64,000 bases of DNA from assembly GCA_031769625.1 (NCBI GenBank), contig JAUIMM010000582.1:2289501-2353500 (forward strand), written 5' to 3'. Under the pieces are notes generated by a model that was given only the letters and a program-made list of their open reading frames with translations, did not search any database and was not told where the DNA came from. Shown here one piece after another: positions 20,700-33,340 of the stretch. The stretch's first letter is position 1; each line of letters starts with the position of its first letter. Source of the stretch: Taudactylus pleione. Its lineage: Eukaryota; Chordata; Amphibia; Anura; Myobatrachidae. The translations under genes and the position numbers were made by a program.

Positions 20700-20965
20700 A
20701 TCAATACGGGTTGGGTCTGGAACCCGTCAGTCGGAAAGGCAGTGAACAGAATACCGACAGCGGCATGCCGACAGTCAGAATCCCGACCCAACTAGGCAAG
20801 TATACTAACCCTCCCCCTCCACGGCTTAACCCTAACCCTCTCTCCCCCCCCCGCAGCCCAATCCTTCCGTCGGGATGCCGATGGTCGGGATTCCGGCGCA
20901 AGGATTCCGGCGCCGGTTTTCTGAGCGCTGACATCCCGACCACAGGGATGGTAATTACAGTACAT
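20700..20965. mobile_element. GTCGGGAT-type TIR element
   Basis: Words CGGCATGCCGACAGTCAGAA and CCCGACC on the left, and GTCGGGATGCCGATGGTCGG and GACATCCCGACC on the right, form inverted pairs around a C-rich core with TTAACCCTAACCCTCT. It is related to 5640-5795. Exact ends are not resolved. The two CCCTAA units in the core are not telomeric DNA. Confidence 0.5.
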
Positions 20966-22053
20966 CCCAATTAATGCAGGATAGGACTGAACCTCTCTAT
21001 AGAATAAGCGGTACATTCTGCATTCAATTGTGCAATGTTACACATTTCTGCCATGGAATTTTGTCTTAAGCGTTCCGTGTTCCCCGGGTCATGTTCGTTC
21101 TACGTGGAAATCCAGTCCTGCGCTAAGAGCTGAACGACTTAACCGTTCATCATCCCATTGATAGGAGACAAATTCCACAAAAAGCAACTGGAAAATGGAG
21201 TAAAATAACAGCCAGGCAGAATGTAAAGAGCGGAAATCACCATTAGAATCCATTTGCGCATAAATAAGCTCATCCCTGATAGCAATTTAAGGGGCTGATT
21301 TTTGTTGTGTTGCTATCGCTGGCGGTGGTATGGCGATAACAGATGGAAGTCGTTACAAAGCAATGCTTTACTCTGAATAAAACGTTTAAAATATTATTTC
21401 TTATAGCTTTATTTGTTTAGTTTTAGGGGAATGAATAAACCCAAATCTTTCAGTTCCACCGCAATTACCCGATCAGAGCACCTGGCTCACATATGCGCAT
21501 ATTGGCATAATGTACCAGTGAAGCGACAATTATCGTTTAGCTTGATTAATTGCGGCGATAGCCATATTGCCAGTGACAGAGGCTTATTGATAAACAGCCT
21601 CCTATTTCTGGTAATCATTCAGCAATCTGTATGTAAATGTCTGTTGCCTGGTAGAAACCTTTTCTTAGCTATTAGCGTGATGACCCATCTCTAGCAGGGA
21701 GAGCAGTAATGGTCAGTAAGGGCCGATAGTCAGAGGCTGGGGCGACTTAACACATCTTAAAACAGGTCCTGGCGACGATGCAGGCTGCTTGATTAAATCT
21801 GGAGTGGATATTCCCATTGGTGATTAACTCTGCAGGATAAAGGTCAACGCTTCAAGCTTAAGAAATCCCTGCAAAGTCGGAGGCTGCAATCTCATTACAG
21901 AAATTATTTTCCCCTTTTCTATGACATCGATCCATGGGAGCAACTGCAGTTCCAGTGATGAAGCTATTGATCAATGTATGATATTATCAGCAAGAAACAC
22001 TTCTACTTTCTGTGCTTTGTAGACTTTGAATGTGAGCAAAAAGGGGCCTGTTT
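20966..22053. other. Non-genic, apparently single-copy stretch
   Basis: I see no gene, tandem array or inverted ends in about 1.1 kb. It is one of the cleaner stretches and a reasonable place to look for conserved non-coding sequence. Confidence 0.45.
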
Positions 22054-22061
22054 AATAAACC

Positions 22062-22392
22062 CAGAGTTGGACTGGCCCACAGGGGTATAGGGGGAAATCC
22101 CCGGTGGGCCCCACTGCCTGTGGGCCCACCCCCACCTCTAGGTGTCAGGTTTCAGTCCCCAGATTATAAATTGTTACACTATTAGACAGTCAGTTACCTG
22201 GTGGAGCAGGACCACTGATTTACAAGGGGGCTTGGTTCGCTTCTATAGAAACTACACCAAGTTTTGCTTAATGGTTAGCCAAGCATCTGTGGTGACAGGC
22301 CACACCCCCTCTGGTGGATGACCACACCCCTTAAGCCTGGGGCCTTACCACTGATTACCCCGGTGGGCCCCTCATGCTCCAGTCCCACACTG
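22062..22392. mobile_element. hAT element with a perfect 8-bp duplication
   Basis: Ends CAGAGTTGGACTGG and CCAGTCCCACACTG are inverted repeats with the hAT-type CAG/CTG tips. AATAAACC flanks both sides (22054-22061 and 22393-22400), a perfect 8-bp duplication. Sub-terminal CCCCGGTGGGCCCC pairs with CCCCGGTGGGCCCC-like sequence on the right. At 331 bp it is non-autonomous. Confidence 0.93.
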
Positions 22393-22435
22393 AATAAACC
22401 GTTCCATATCTTCCAACAATGCGTAGAGGGCGGAG

Positions 22436-22670
22436 TGGTACTGTACAGTGGTCACAGAGCACAGTAGGACAGTCACACAGCGCGGGGGCATGGTCACACG
22501 GCGCGGGCCGAGGTCACGTGGCATGGACCGCGGTCACACGGCGAGGAGGCGCGGTCACTCGACGAGAGGGCGTGGTCACAGGGCACAGGGGAGCTGTCAC
22601 ACGGCGCGTTCACACGGCACGGGGGGCGCGGTCACACGGCACGGGGGAACAGGAACAGGGTCACACAGCA
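22436..22670. repeat. CpG-rich irregular minisatellite
   Basis: Units of about 20 bp centre on GGTCACACGGC and GCGGGGG, repeated about a dozen times with variable spacing. CpG density is much higher than in surrounding DNA, which is unusual for vertebrate interspersed sequence. Confidence 0.8.
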
Positions 22671-22680
22671 GCGTAATCAC

Positions 22681-24163
22681 AGATAGGTGAAATAACCTGG
22701 GACTACGAGTTCTGGATCCATTCACCTCTGAGGGGGGGTTAGACAGGAATGAGGGACAACATGAGTAAGGGAGAAAAAGGGGGTCACATCAGGCGTTGGG
22801 AGGGTGGGAATGATACAAAGAGGACCACCCCCCAATCGCTCCATGTATAAAGCACAGCTGTTCTCTGGATGCTTTATATTCTCTCTCTCTAGATATGCGG
22901 AAATGTTCTGTAATTGAATCTCCTGTCTCCTACTCCTCAGACAAGGATCCTGCCAGCTTTCCAAATACCAACTTTTCATTTAATACGGCTTCATCTTAGC
23001 TTCTCAGTAATAACCAATAAAACCAAGAACTTTTTTTTTTGTACAAATTTCTTTTTGAATTCATTAAGCTGTCACTAAAATATTTACGATGTTTATCTAA
23101 ATTTGGTACAGAAAAGACTAAAGAGAGTGAGAAGAGAACGGAGAAGATGATACATTTTGTTTCCCGCATATCATTACTGCGCTATCCCTAAGGACGAACC
23201 CGCGGCTCGCGGTACATCCAGGAAGACATTACCGCGGGGCTGAGTAGTGGAAGCCATTAATTCTATTAGCTCAGATCATGGTAGGAGGTCTTATAATATG
23301 TAATATAAATACTCTCCTGTGTGGTTTTAGTTATAGAACAAAAAAAAGTCAGCACAATGGACACATTAAATTAGATTCATTCATCATCATTGTCATTCTG
23401 CGAAGATTCTTGTTGCGATTCTAAATATAGCTACATTAAGGCATAAATAATCTCCCTGGGTGGCCAGAGATGGCCCATCCTGTAAATGAAACCGCCAGCT
23501 CTGAAGGAGCGCTATATATTAAAAGACGTACTAATATTACCTGTGACTGAGGGAAGACAGGTAATATTACAGCTTTGCCGTGAAGATGGAGCTGGCTTTT
23601 TTTTTTTGAGGATGACCTGTAGGCCCATGATTATATTAAATGTTTATTGATATAGAACCAGCATACTCTGCAGTGCTTTCCAAAAAAAACAGAGTAACAC
23701 AATAACAGACGTACAAAGGAAGACTGTACACACCTGACAGATATATCTGCAGATGGAGGGATCTGCAGATATATCTTTAGATGAGGGTCGTTCATACACA
23801 CTCAACGCCCATCAGGGTTCATTGTCGTGTTGTCAACACAAATAGAGCCGTCCAGCCTGTAACTTCTGCAGCCTGGAGGGAATCAGCCTTACCAACTCTC
23901 CCTGATTGTCAGCAATCTCCCTGACGAGTCTGACAATCTCCCTTATTACACATTACCCCCATTATGTAGCGGTTATATGGGGGAAAAGAAAAAACAGAGA
24001 TATAAAATGGTATCATTAGTATAATTTCCCTGCATTGGGTATAAGGCACAATGATCCCTATGGCTCATGTATTTTCTGAAAAGTATCAGTGTGTTTTCAT
24101 CAACATGTGGATCGAACTAACTGCTTTGGGGCTCATTACATTTGGATGTAAGTCAGTTTTTTG
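22681..24163. other. Non-genic stretch with a LINE-like tail
   Basis: At about 23635-23690, on the minus strand, GGAAAGCACTGCAGAGTATG then CTGGTTCTATATCAATAAAC looks like a LINE/SINE 3' end. A perfect 13-bp stem lies at 23532-23569. Near 23880-23950 there are CTCCCTGA repeats of a MITE fragment. No gene is seen. Confidence 0.45.
23532..23569. repeat. Perfect 13-bp stem, 12-base loop
   Basis: TAATATTACCTGT at 23532-23544 and ACAGGTAATATTA at 23557-23569 are exact inverted copies. It is isolated, with no transposon ends around it. Confidence 0.8.
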
Positions 24164-24330
24164 ACACGCCCCTCAGATGTACCAGTACACGCCCATCACT
24201 TGTATGACACGCCTCTCAGATGTAGCAGTACACGGCCATCACATGTATGACACTCCCCTCAGATGTAGCAGTACACGCTCATCACATGTATGACACGCCT
24301 CTCAGATGTAGCAGTACACACCAACTTTAC
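24164..24330. repeat. 43-bp minisatellite, 4 copies
   Basis: The word CAGATGTAGCAGTACAC recurs at 24174, 24217, 24260 and 24303, an exact 43-bp period. Spacer words are CATCACATGTATGACACGCC. Confidence 0.9.
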
Positions 24331-24368
24331 TGCCGCGCTCATAGGTGCTGCTTTCACACTCTCCCTGA

Positions 24369-24795
24369 GACAGGCTTGCTACCCTCCCGATTTTCGGGTG
24401 CCGCTCCCGGCCCCCCGGAAAGGCAGGCAAGCCTCCCAGAAGCCTCGGACCCTCCCGTCCTCCCCCTGAAAAGACTAGAAACCCCCACAGCGGGGGAGCC
24501 GGTGCCGCGATTCGCGCTGAATCGCGTCATCGCGACCCCGCCCCTTGCTTCACACTGCCGAAAATAACGGCATTGTGAAGAGGGGCGGAGCCACGATGAC
24601 GCAATCGTGCGGCTCCGCCCCCAGCTCCACCCCCAAGGCACCACCAACTGGCTGGCCCGCCACCGGCTCCGCCCCCAATGACCCCCCCCCCCCCCCCCCC
24701 CCGCTGTTAGCCGACAATCAGCTCCCTCCCGGAAGGCTGGAGCTGATTGTCGGCAAATATGCCCTGAGATGCTTTTTCAAAAGTAGGCAAGCTTG
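24369..24795. mobile_element. GC-rich hairpin-bearing element J
   Basis: Tentative ends are CAGGCTTGCTACC and GTAGGCAAGCTTGG. The interior has several stems: CACACTGCCG/CGGCATTGTG (24551-24578), GGGGCGGAGCCACGATGA/CGTGCGGCTCCGCCCC (24582-24621), and AGCCGACAATCAGCTCC/GGAGCTGATTGTCGGC (24709-24755). A 22-24 base C tract lies at about 24680-24703. The serial-stem layout resembles families A and T1 although the ends differ. No coding sequence is seen. Confidence 0.6.
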
Positions 24796-25740
24796 GTGGG
24801 AATATTAGCAGCTCAAGTTGAGTTTGAGGTGGTGGGAAGACATCCCAGATGAAAGACAATCAGTAACACAGGCCAGCCTAAATGGTATGGGGGACGGATA
24901 GAGGATAGATACATTTCTCTACACTGAAATGATACTGAGATCCTAAAGAAGTTTCATATTTGGCCAAGAGGAGAGGAGAGAGCCTTGGGGACAGCCTTGA
25001 GATTATCCCGATGATAGAGGAAGTGGAGGAGGCGGATTTAGAGAAACAAACACTGTAGGAGCGGTTTATCGGGTTCAGTAAGGAATATGGTACCTGGGAT
25101 AAGACTGACCTGATGAACTAGGGATTGCAGTGTATGAGAAGAGAACGGTCACAGTGTCACATGCAGCAGAGAGATCCGTAACAACGATAAGTGAGTAATG
25201 ACCTTTAGGTTTAGCACTGATCAAATAAATGACCGCCTTAGAGTCTGCGCAGTCGCTGTAGAACATCGGGAACAAATGTTGCATGAAGAAAGGTATCATG
25301 AGCTTAGACAGGTAGACAGGCCTCTTAAGTAAGCTTGGAGGGGCCGGGGAGAGGAGAGATGGTACAACAGAGAGCGAGCCAAAATAAGGATGTCCCGGGA
25401 TAGGAGTAGCAATAACCCGTCGATGACTAATGATGGTAAGAGGACAGCAGAGGGAGACTATAGATTTTAGCTAAGGATGGGATAAGACAGGAAACAGACT
25501 TGTGTGGGGTCTGCGTGGTAGGGAGTAGAGTGTGTGTGTGTGTGTGTGGGGGGGGGGTAACAATAGATCTGTAATGCTTGGCACCTTACCCAGAACCCTT
25601 CAGTCCCAGCATTTATTGAGCAGGTTAGTGAGTGCAGCCCCCTCCCCCCAGGTGATGTTATATAACTGATAATACGAATGATCATTTCTTTTGCACAATT
25701 ACAAAGTCAAAGAGCTGCTAACAGGAAAAATATCCATAAA
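24796..25740. other. Non-genic stretch with a (GT)n microsatellite
   Basis: A (GT)n tract followed by G9 is at about 25529-25557. Nothing else is recognised. The satellite begins abruptly at 25741. Confidence 0.5.
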
Positions 25741-26320
25741 ATGTTACTGCGCATCACGGCATCCCGGCTACAGGGCTGTACAGGTAGGTGAGACATGTCA
25801 TATCACAACACAGTGCTACTGTACATCACGGATACAGGACTGTAGGTGAGAGGTCATATCAAAACACAGTGTTACTGTACATCACGGATACAGGACTGTA
25901 GGTGAGACATGTCATATCAAAACACAGTGTTACTGTACATCACGGATACAGGACTGTAGGTGAGAGGTCATATCAAAACACAGTGTTACTGCACATCACG
26001 GATACAGGACTGTAGGTGAGAGGTCATATCAAAACACAGTGTTACTGCGCATCACGGAAACAGGACTGTAGGTGAGACATGTCGTATCATAACACAATGT
26101 TACTGTACATCACGGTTAAAGGACTGTAGGTGAGAGGTCATATCACAACACAATGTTACTGTACATCACGGAAACAGGACTGTAGGTGAGAGGACGTATC
26201 ACAACACAATGTTACTGCGCATCACGTATACAGGACTGTAGGTGAGACATGTCATAACAACACAGTATTACTGTACATCACGGATACAGGACTGTAGGAG
26301 AGACACGTCATATCACAACA

Positions 26321-27926
26321 CAGTATTACTGTACATCACGGATACAGGACTGTAGGAGAGACACGTCGTATCATAACACAATGTTACTGCACATCACGGA
26401 TACAGGACTGTAGGTGAGACATGTCATATCACAACACAATGTTACTGCACAATATGAATACAGGACTGTAGGTGAGACGTCATATCACAACATAGTATTA
26501 CTGTACATCACGGATACAGGACTGTAGGTGAGACATGTCATAGCACAACATAATGTTACTGCACATCATGGATACAGGACTGTAGGTGAGACGTCATATC
26601 ACCTCGTACTGTTACTGTACATCACGGATACAGGACTGTAGGTGAGAGGACGAATCAAAACACAATGTTACTGCGCATCACGTATACAGGACTGTAGGTG
26701 AGACATGTCGTATCACCCCATACTGTTACTGTAAATCACGGATACAGGACTGTAGGTGAGAGGTCGTATCACAACACAATGTTACTGTACATCACGGATA
26801 CAGGACTGTAGGTGAGACATGTCATATCACAACATCATGTTACTGTACATCACGGATACAGGACTGTAGGCGAGACATGTCGTACCACAACAACACAATG
26901 TTACTGCGCATCACGGATACAAAACTGTAGGTGAGACATGTCATATCACAACACAATGTTACTGTATCATGGTTACAGGACTGTAGGTGAGACATGTCAG
27001 ATCACCCCATACTGTTACTGTACATCACGGATACAGGACTGTAGGTGAGACATGTCGTATCATAACACAATGTTACTGCACAATACGAATACAGGACTGT
27101 AGGTGAGACGTCATATCACAACACAGTATTACTGTACATCACGGATACAGGACTGTAGGAGAGACATGTCGTATCATAACACAATGTTACTGTACATCAC
27201 GGATACAGGACTGTAGGTGAGACATGTCATATCACAACACAATGTTACTGCACAATATGAATACAGGACTGTAGGTGAGACGTCATATCACAACATAGTA
27301 TTACTGTACATCACGGATACAGGACTGTAGGAGAGACATGTCATAGCACAACATAATGTTACTGCACATCATGGATACAGGACTGTAGGTGAGACGTCAT
27401 ATCACCTCGTACTGTTACTGTACATCACGGATACAGGACTGTAGGTGAGAGGACGAATCAAAACACAATGTTACTGCGCATCACGTATACAGGACTGTAG
27501 GTGAGACATGTCGTATCACCCCATACTGTTACTGTAAATCACGGATACAGGACTGTAGGTGAGAGGTCGTATCACAACACAATGTTACTGTACATCACGG
27601 ATACAGGACTGTAGGTGAGACATGTCATATCACAACATCATGTTACTGTACATCACGGATACAGGACTGTAGGCGAGACATGTCGTACCACAACAACACA
27701 ATGTTACTGCGCATCACGGATACAAAACTGTAGGTGAGACATGTCATATCACAACACAATGTTACTGTATCATGGTTACAGGACTGTAGGTGAGACATGT
27801 CAGATCACCCCATACTGTTACTGTACATCACGGATACAGGACTGTAGGTGAGACATGTCGTATCATAACACAATGTTACTGCGCATCACGGATACAGGAC
27901 TGTAGGTGAGAGGTCGTATCACAACA
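26321..27926. repeat. 803-bp block tandemly duplicated in the satellite
   Basis: Rare variants recur exactly 803 bases apart: CAGTATTACT at 26321 and 27124, GCACAATATGAATA at 26447 and 27250, GGACGAATCA at 26648 and 27451. The block is about 14 monomers. Identity fades after about 27078/27881. Confidence 0.88.
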
Positions 27927-30706
27927 CAATGTTACTGCGCATCACAGATACAGGACTGTAGGTGAGACATGTCATATCATAACACAGTGTTAGTGCGCAT
28001 CACGTATACAGGACTGTAGGTGAGACATGTCATATCACAACACAATGTTACTGCGCATCACGGATACAGGACTGTAGGTGAGAGGTCGTATCACAACACA
28101 ATGTTACTGTACATCACAGATACAGGACTGTAGGTGAGAGGTTGTATCACAACACAATGTTACTGCACATCACAGATACAGGACTGTAGGTGAGACATGT
28201 CATATCACAACACAATGTTACTGCGCATCACGGATACAGGACTGTAGGTGAGACATGTCATATCACAGCACAATATTACTGCACAATATGAATACAGGAT
28301 TGTAGGTGAGACATGTCATATCACAACACAATGTTACTGTACATCACGGATACAGGACTGTAGGTGAGACATGTCATATCACAACACAGTGTTAGTGCGC
28401 ATCACGTATACAGGACTGTAGGTGAGACATGTCATATCACAACACAATGTTACTGCACAATACGAATACAGGACTGTAGGTGAGACATGTCATATCACAA
28501 CACAATGTTACTGCACAATATGAATACAGGACTGTAGGTGAGACATGTCATATCACAACACAATGTTACTGCACATCACGGATACAGGACTGTAGGTAAG
28601 ATGTCGTATCATAACACAATGTTACTGCACATCACTGATACAGGACTGTAGGAGAGACATGTCATATCACAACACAATGTTACTGCACATCACGGATACA
28701 GGACTGTAGGTAAGATGTCGTATCATAACACAATGTTACTGCACATCACGGATACAGGACTGTAGGTGAGACATGTCATATCACAACACAATGTTACTGT
28801 ACATCATGGATACAGGACTGTAAGTTAGACATGACGTATCACCCCATACTGTTACTGCACATCACGGATACAGGACTGTAGGTGAGACGTCATATCACCC
28901 CATACTGTTACTGTACATCACGGATACAGGACTGTAGGTGATAGGACGTATCACAACACAATGTTACTGCTCATCACGTATACAGGACTGTAGGTGACAC
29001 ATGTCATATCACCCCATACTGTTACTGTACATCACGGATACAGGACTGTAGGTGAGACATGTCATATCACCACACAATGTTACTGTACATCACGGATACA
29101 GGACTGTAGGTGAGATGTCGTATCACCCCACAATGTTACTGTACATCACGGATACAGGACTGTAGGTGAGACATGTTGTATCACAACACAATGTTACTGT
29201 ACATCACGGTTACAGGACTGTAGGTGAGACACGTCATATCACAACACAATGTTACTGCACATCACGGATACAGGACTTTTGGTGTAAGGACGTATCACAA
29301 CACAATGTTACAGCGCATCACGTATACAGGACTGTAGGTGAGACATGTTGTATCACCCCATACTGTTACTGTACATCACGGATACAGGACTGTAGGTGAG
29401 AGGTCGTATCACAACACAATGTTACTGTACATCACGGATACAGGACTGTAGGTGAGAGGTCGTATCACAACACAATGTTACTGCGCATCACGGATACAGG
29501 ACTGTAGGTGAGAGGTCGGATCACAACACAATGTTACTGTACATCACGGATACAGGACTGTAGGTGAGACATGTCGTATCACAACACAATGTTACTGCGC
29601 ATCACGGATACAGGACTGTAGGTGAGACATGTCATATCACAACACAATGTTACTGTACATCACGGATACAGGACTGTAGGGGAGACATGTCGTATCACAA
29701 CACAATGTTACTGTACATCACGGATACAGGACTGTAGGTGAGACATGTCGTATCACAACACAATGTTACTGCACATCACAAATACAGGACTGTAGGTGAG
29801 ACATGTCATATCACAACACAATATTACTGTACATCACGGATGCAGGACTGTAGGTGAGACATGTCGTATCACAACACAATGTTACTGCGCATCACGGATA
29901 CAAGACTGTAGGTGAGATGTCGTATCACCCCATAATGTTACTGCACATCACAGATACAGGACTGTAGGTGAGAGGTCGTATCACAACACAATGTTACTGT
30001 ACATCACGGATACAGGACTGTAGGTGAGACATGTCATATCACAACACAATGTTACTGCACATCACAAATACAGGACTGTAGGTGAGACATGTCATATCAC
30101 AACACAATGTTACTGCGCATCACGGATACAGGACTGTAGGTGAGACATGTCATATCACAACACAATGTTACTGCACATCACGGATACAGGACTGTAGGTG
30201 AGACATGTCATATCACAACACAATGTTACTGTACATCACGGATACAGGACTGTAGGTGAGACATGTCGTATCACAACACAATGTTACTGCGCATCATGGA
30301 TACAGGACTGTAGGTGAGACATGTCGTATCACCCCATACTGTTACTGCACATCACGGATACAGGACTGTAGGTGAGACATATCATATCACAACACAATGT
30401 TACTGTACATCACGGATACAGGACTGTATCTGAGACATATCATATCACAACACAATGTTACTGTACATCACGGATACAGGACTGTAGGTGAGACATGTCG
30501 TATCACAACACAATGTTACTGCGCATCACGGATACAAGACTGTAGGTGAGATGTCGTATCACCCCATACTGTTACTGTACATCACGGATACAGGACTGTA
30601 GGTGAGACATGTCGTATCACAACACAATGTTACTGCGCATCACGGATACAAGACTGTAGGTGAGATGTCGTATCACCCCATACTGTTACTGTACATCACG
30701 GATACA

Positions 30707-33340
30707 GGACTGTAGGTGAGACATGTCGTATCACCCCATACTGTTACTGCACATCACGGATACAGGACTGTAGGTGAGAGGTCGTATCACAACACAATGT
30801 TACTGTACATCACGGATACAGGACTGTATCTGAGACATGTCATATCACAACACAATCTTACTGTACATCACGGATACAGGACTGTAGGTGAGACATGTCG
30901 TATCACAACACAATGTTACTGCGCATTACGGATACAAGACTGTAGGTGAGATGTCGTATCACCCCACACTGTTACTGCACATCACAGATACAGGACTGTA
31001 GGTGAGAGGTCGTATCACAACACAATGTTACTGTACATCACGGATACAGGACTGTAGGAGAGACATGCCGTATCACAACACAATGTTACTGCGCATCACG
31101 GATACAGGACTGTAGGTGAGACATGTCATATCACCCCACAATGTTACTGTACATCACGGATACAGGACTGTAGGTGAGACACGTCGTATCACAACACAAT
31201 GTTACTGTGCATCACGGATACAAGACTGTAGGTGAGATGTCGTATCACCCCATACTGTTACTGTACATCACGGATACAGGACTGTAGGTGAGAGGTCGTA
31301 TCACAACACAATGTTACTGTACATCACGGATACAGGACTGTATCTGAGACATGTCATATCACAACACAATCTTACTGTACATCACGGATACAGGACTGTA
31401 GGTGAGACATGTCGTATCACAACACAATGTTACTGCGCATTACGGATACAAGACTGTAGGTGAGATGTCGTATCACCCCATACTGTTACTGCACATCACA
31501 GATACAGGACTGTAGGTGAGAGGTCGTATCACAACACAATGTTACTGTACATCACGGATACAGGACTGTAGGAGAGACATGCCGTATCACAACACAATGT
31601 TACTGCGCATCACGGATACAGGACTGTAGGTGAGACATGCCGTATCACCCCACAATGTTACTGTACATCACGGATACAGGACTGTAGGTGAGACACGTCG
31701 TATCACAACACAATGTTACTGTGCATCACGGATACAAGACTGTAGGTGAGAGGTCGTATCACAACACAATGTTACTGTACATCACGGATACAGGACTGTA
31801 GGAGAGACATGCCGTATCACAACACAATGTTACTGCGCATCACGGATACAGGACTGTAGGTGAGACATGTCATATCACCCCACAATGTTACTGTACATCA
31901 CGGATACAGGACTGTAGGTGAGACACGTCGTATCACAACACAATGTTACTGTGCATCACGGATACAAGACTGTAGGTGAGATGTCGTATCACAACACAAT
32001 GTTACTGTACATCACGGATACAGGACTGTAGGAGAGACATGCCGTATCACAACACAATGTTACTGCGCATCACGGATACAGGACTGTAGGTGAGACATGT
32101 CATATCACCCCACAATGTTACTGTACATCACGGATACAGGACTGTAGGTGAGAGGTCGTATCACAACACAATGTTACTGTACATCACGGATACAGGACTG
32201 TAGGTGAGACATGTCATATCACAACACAATGTTACTGTACATCACAAATACAGGACTGTAGGTGAGACATGTCATATCACCCCACAATGTTACTGTACAT
32301 CACAGAAACAGGACTGTAGGTGAGAGGTCATATCACAACACAATGTTACTGCGCATCACGGATACAGGACTGTAGGTGAGACATGTCATATCACAACACA
32401 ATGTTACTGCACATCACGGATACAGGACTGTAGGTGAAACATGTCATATCACAACACAATGTTACTGTACATCACGGATACAGGACTGTAGGTGAGACAT
32501 GTCGTATCACAACACAATGTTACTGCGCATCATGGATACAGGACTGTAGGTGAGACATGTCGTATCACCCCATACTGTTACTGCACATCACGGATACAGG
32601 ACTGTAGGTGAGAGGTCGTATCACAACACAATGTTACTGTACATCACGGATACAGGACTGTATCTGAGACATATCATATCACAACACAATGTTACTGTAC
32701 ATCACGGATACAGGACTGTAGGTGAGACATGTCGTATCACAACACAATGTTACTGCGCATCACGGATACAAGACTGTAGGTGAGATGTCGTATCACCCCA
32801 TACTGTTACTGTACATCACGGATACAGGACTGTAGGTGAGACATGTCGTATCACAACACAATGTTACTGCGCATCACGGATACAAGACTGTAGGTGAGAT
32901 GTCGTATCACCCCATACTGTTACTGTACATCACGGATACAGGACTGTAGGTGAGACATGTCGTATCACCCCATACTGTTACTGCACATCACGGATACAGG
33001 ACTGTAGGTGAGAGGTCGTATCACAACACAATGTTACTGTACATCACGGATACAGGACTGTATCTGAGACATGTCATATCACAACACAATCTTACTGTAC
33101 ATCACGGATACAGGACTGTAGGTGAGACATGTCGTATCACAACACAATGTTACTGCGCATTACGGATACAAGACTGTAGGTGAGATGTCGTATCACCCCA
33201 TACTGTTACTGCACATCACAGATACAGGACTGTAGGTGAGAGGTCGTATCACAACACAATGTTACTGTACATCACGGATACAGGACTGTAGGAGAGACAT
33301 GCCGTATCACAACACAATGTTACTGCGCATCACGGATACA
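30707..33340. repeat. 400-bp and 2234-bp higher-order repeats in the satellite
   Basis: The marker TATCTGAG occurs at 30427, 30827, 31341, 32661, 33061 and 33861; spacings of 400, 400 and 800 suggest a seven-monomer unit. GGACTGTAGGTGAGACATGT contexts at 32541 and 32941 are exactly 400 apart. AGACATGCCG at 31061 and 33295 and the block at 30707 versus 32941 are offset by 2234, so at least several hundred bases were also duplicated at that larger distance. Confidence 0.82.

Noticed and set aside
20828..20845. CCCTAA repeats resembling telomeric DNA
   Set aside because: Only two units within a C-rich transposon core; too short for an interstitial telomere.
30716..33183. Three nearly identical 77-codon frames suggesting a small gene family
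   Set aside because: They are higher-order copies of the 56-58-bp satellite, and the frame only reflects monomer arrangement.
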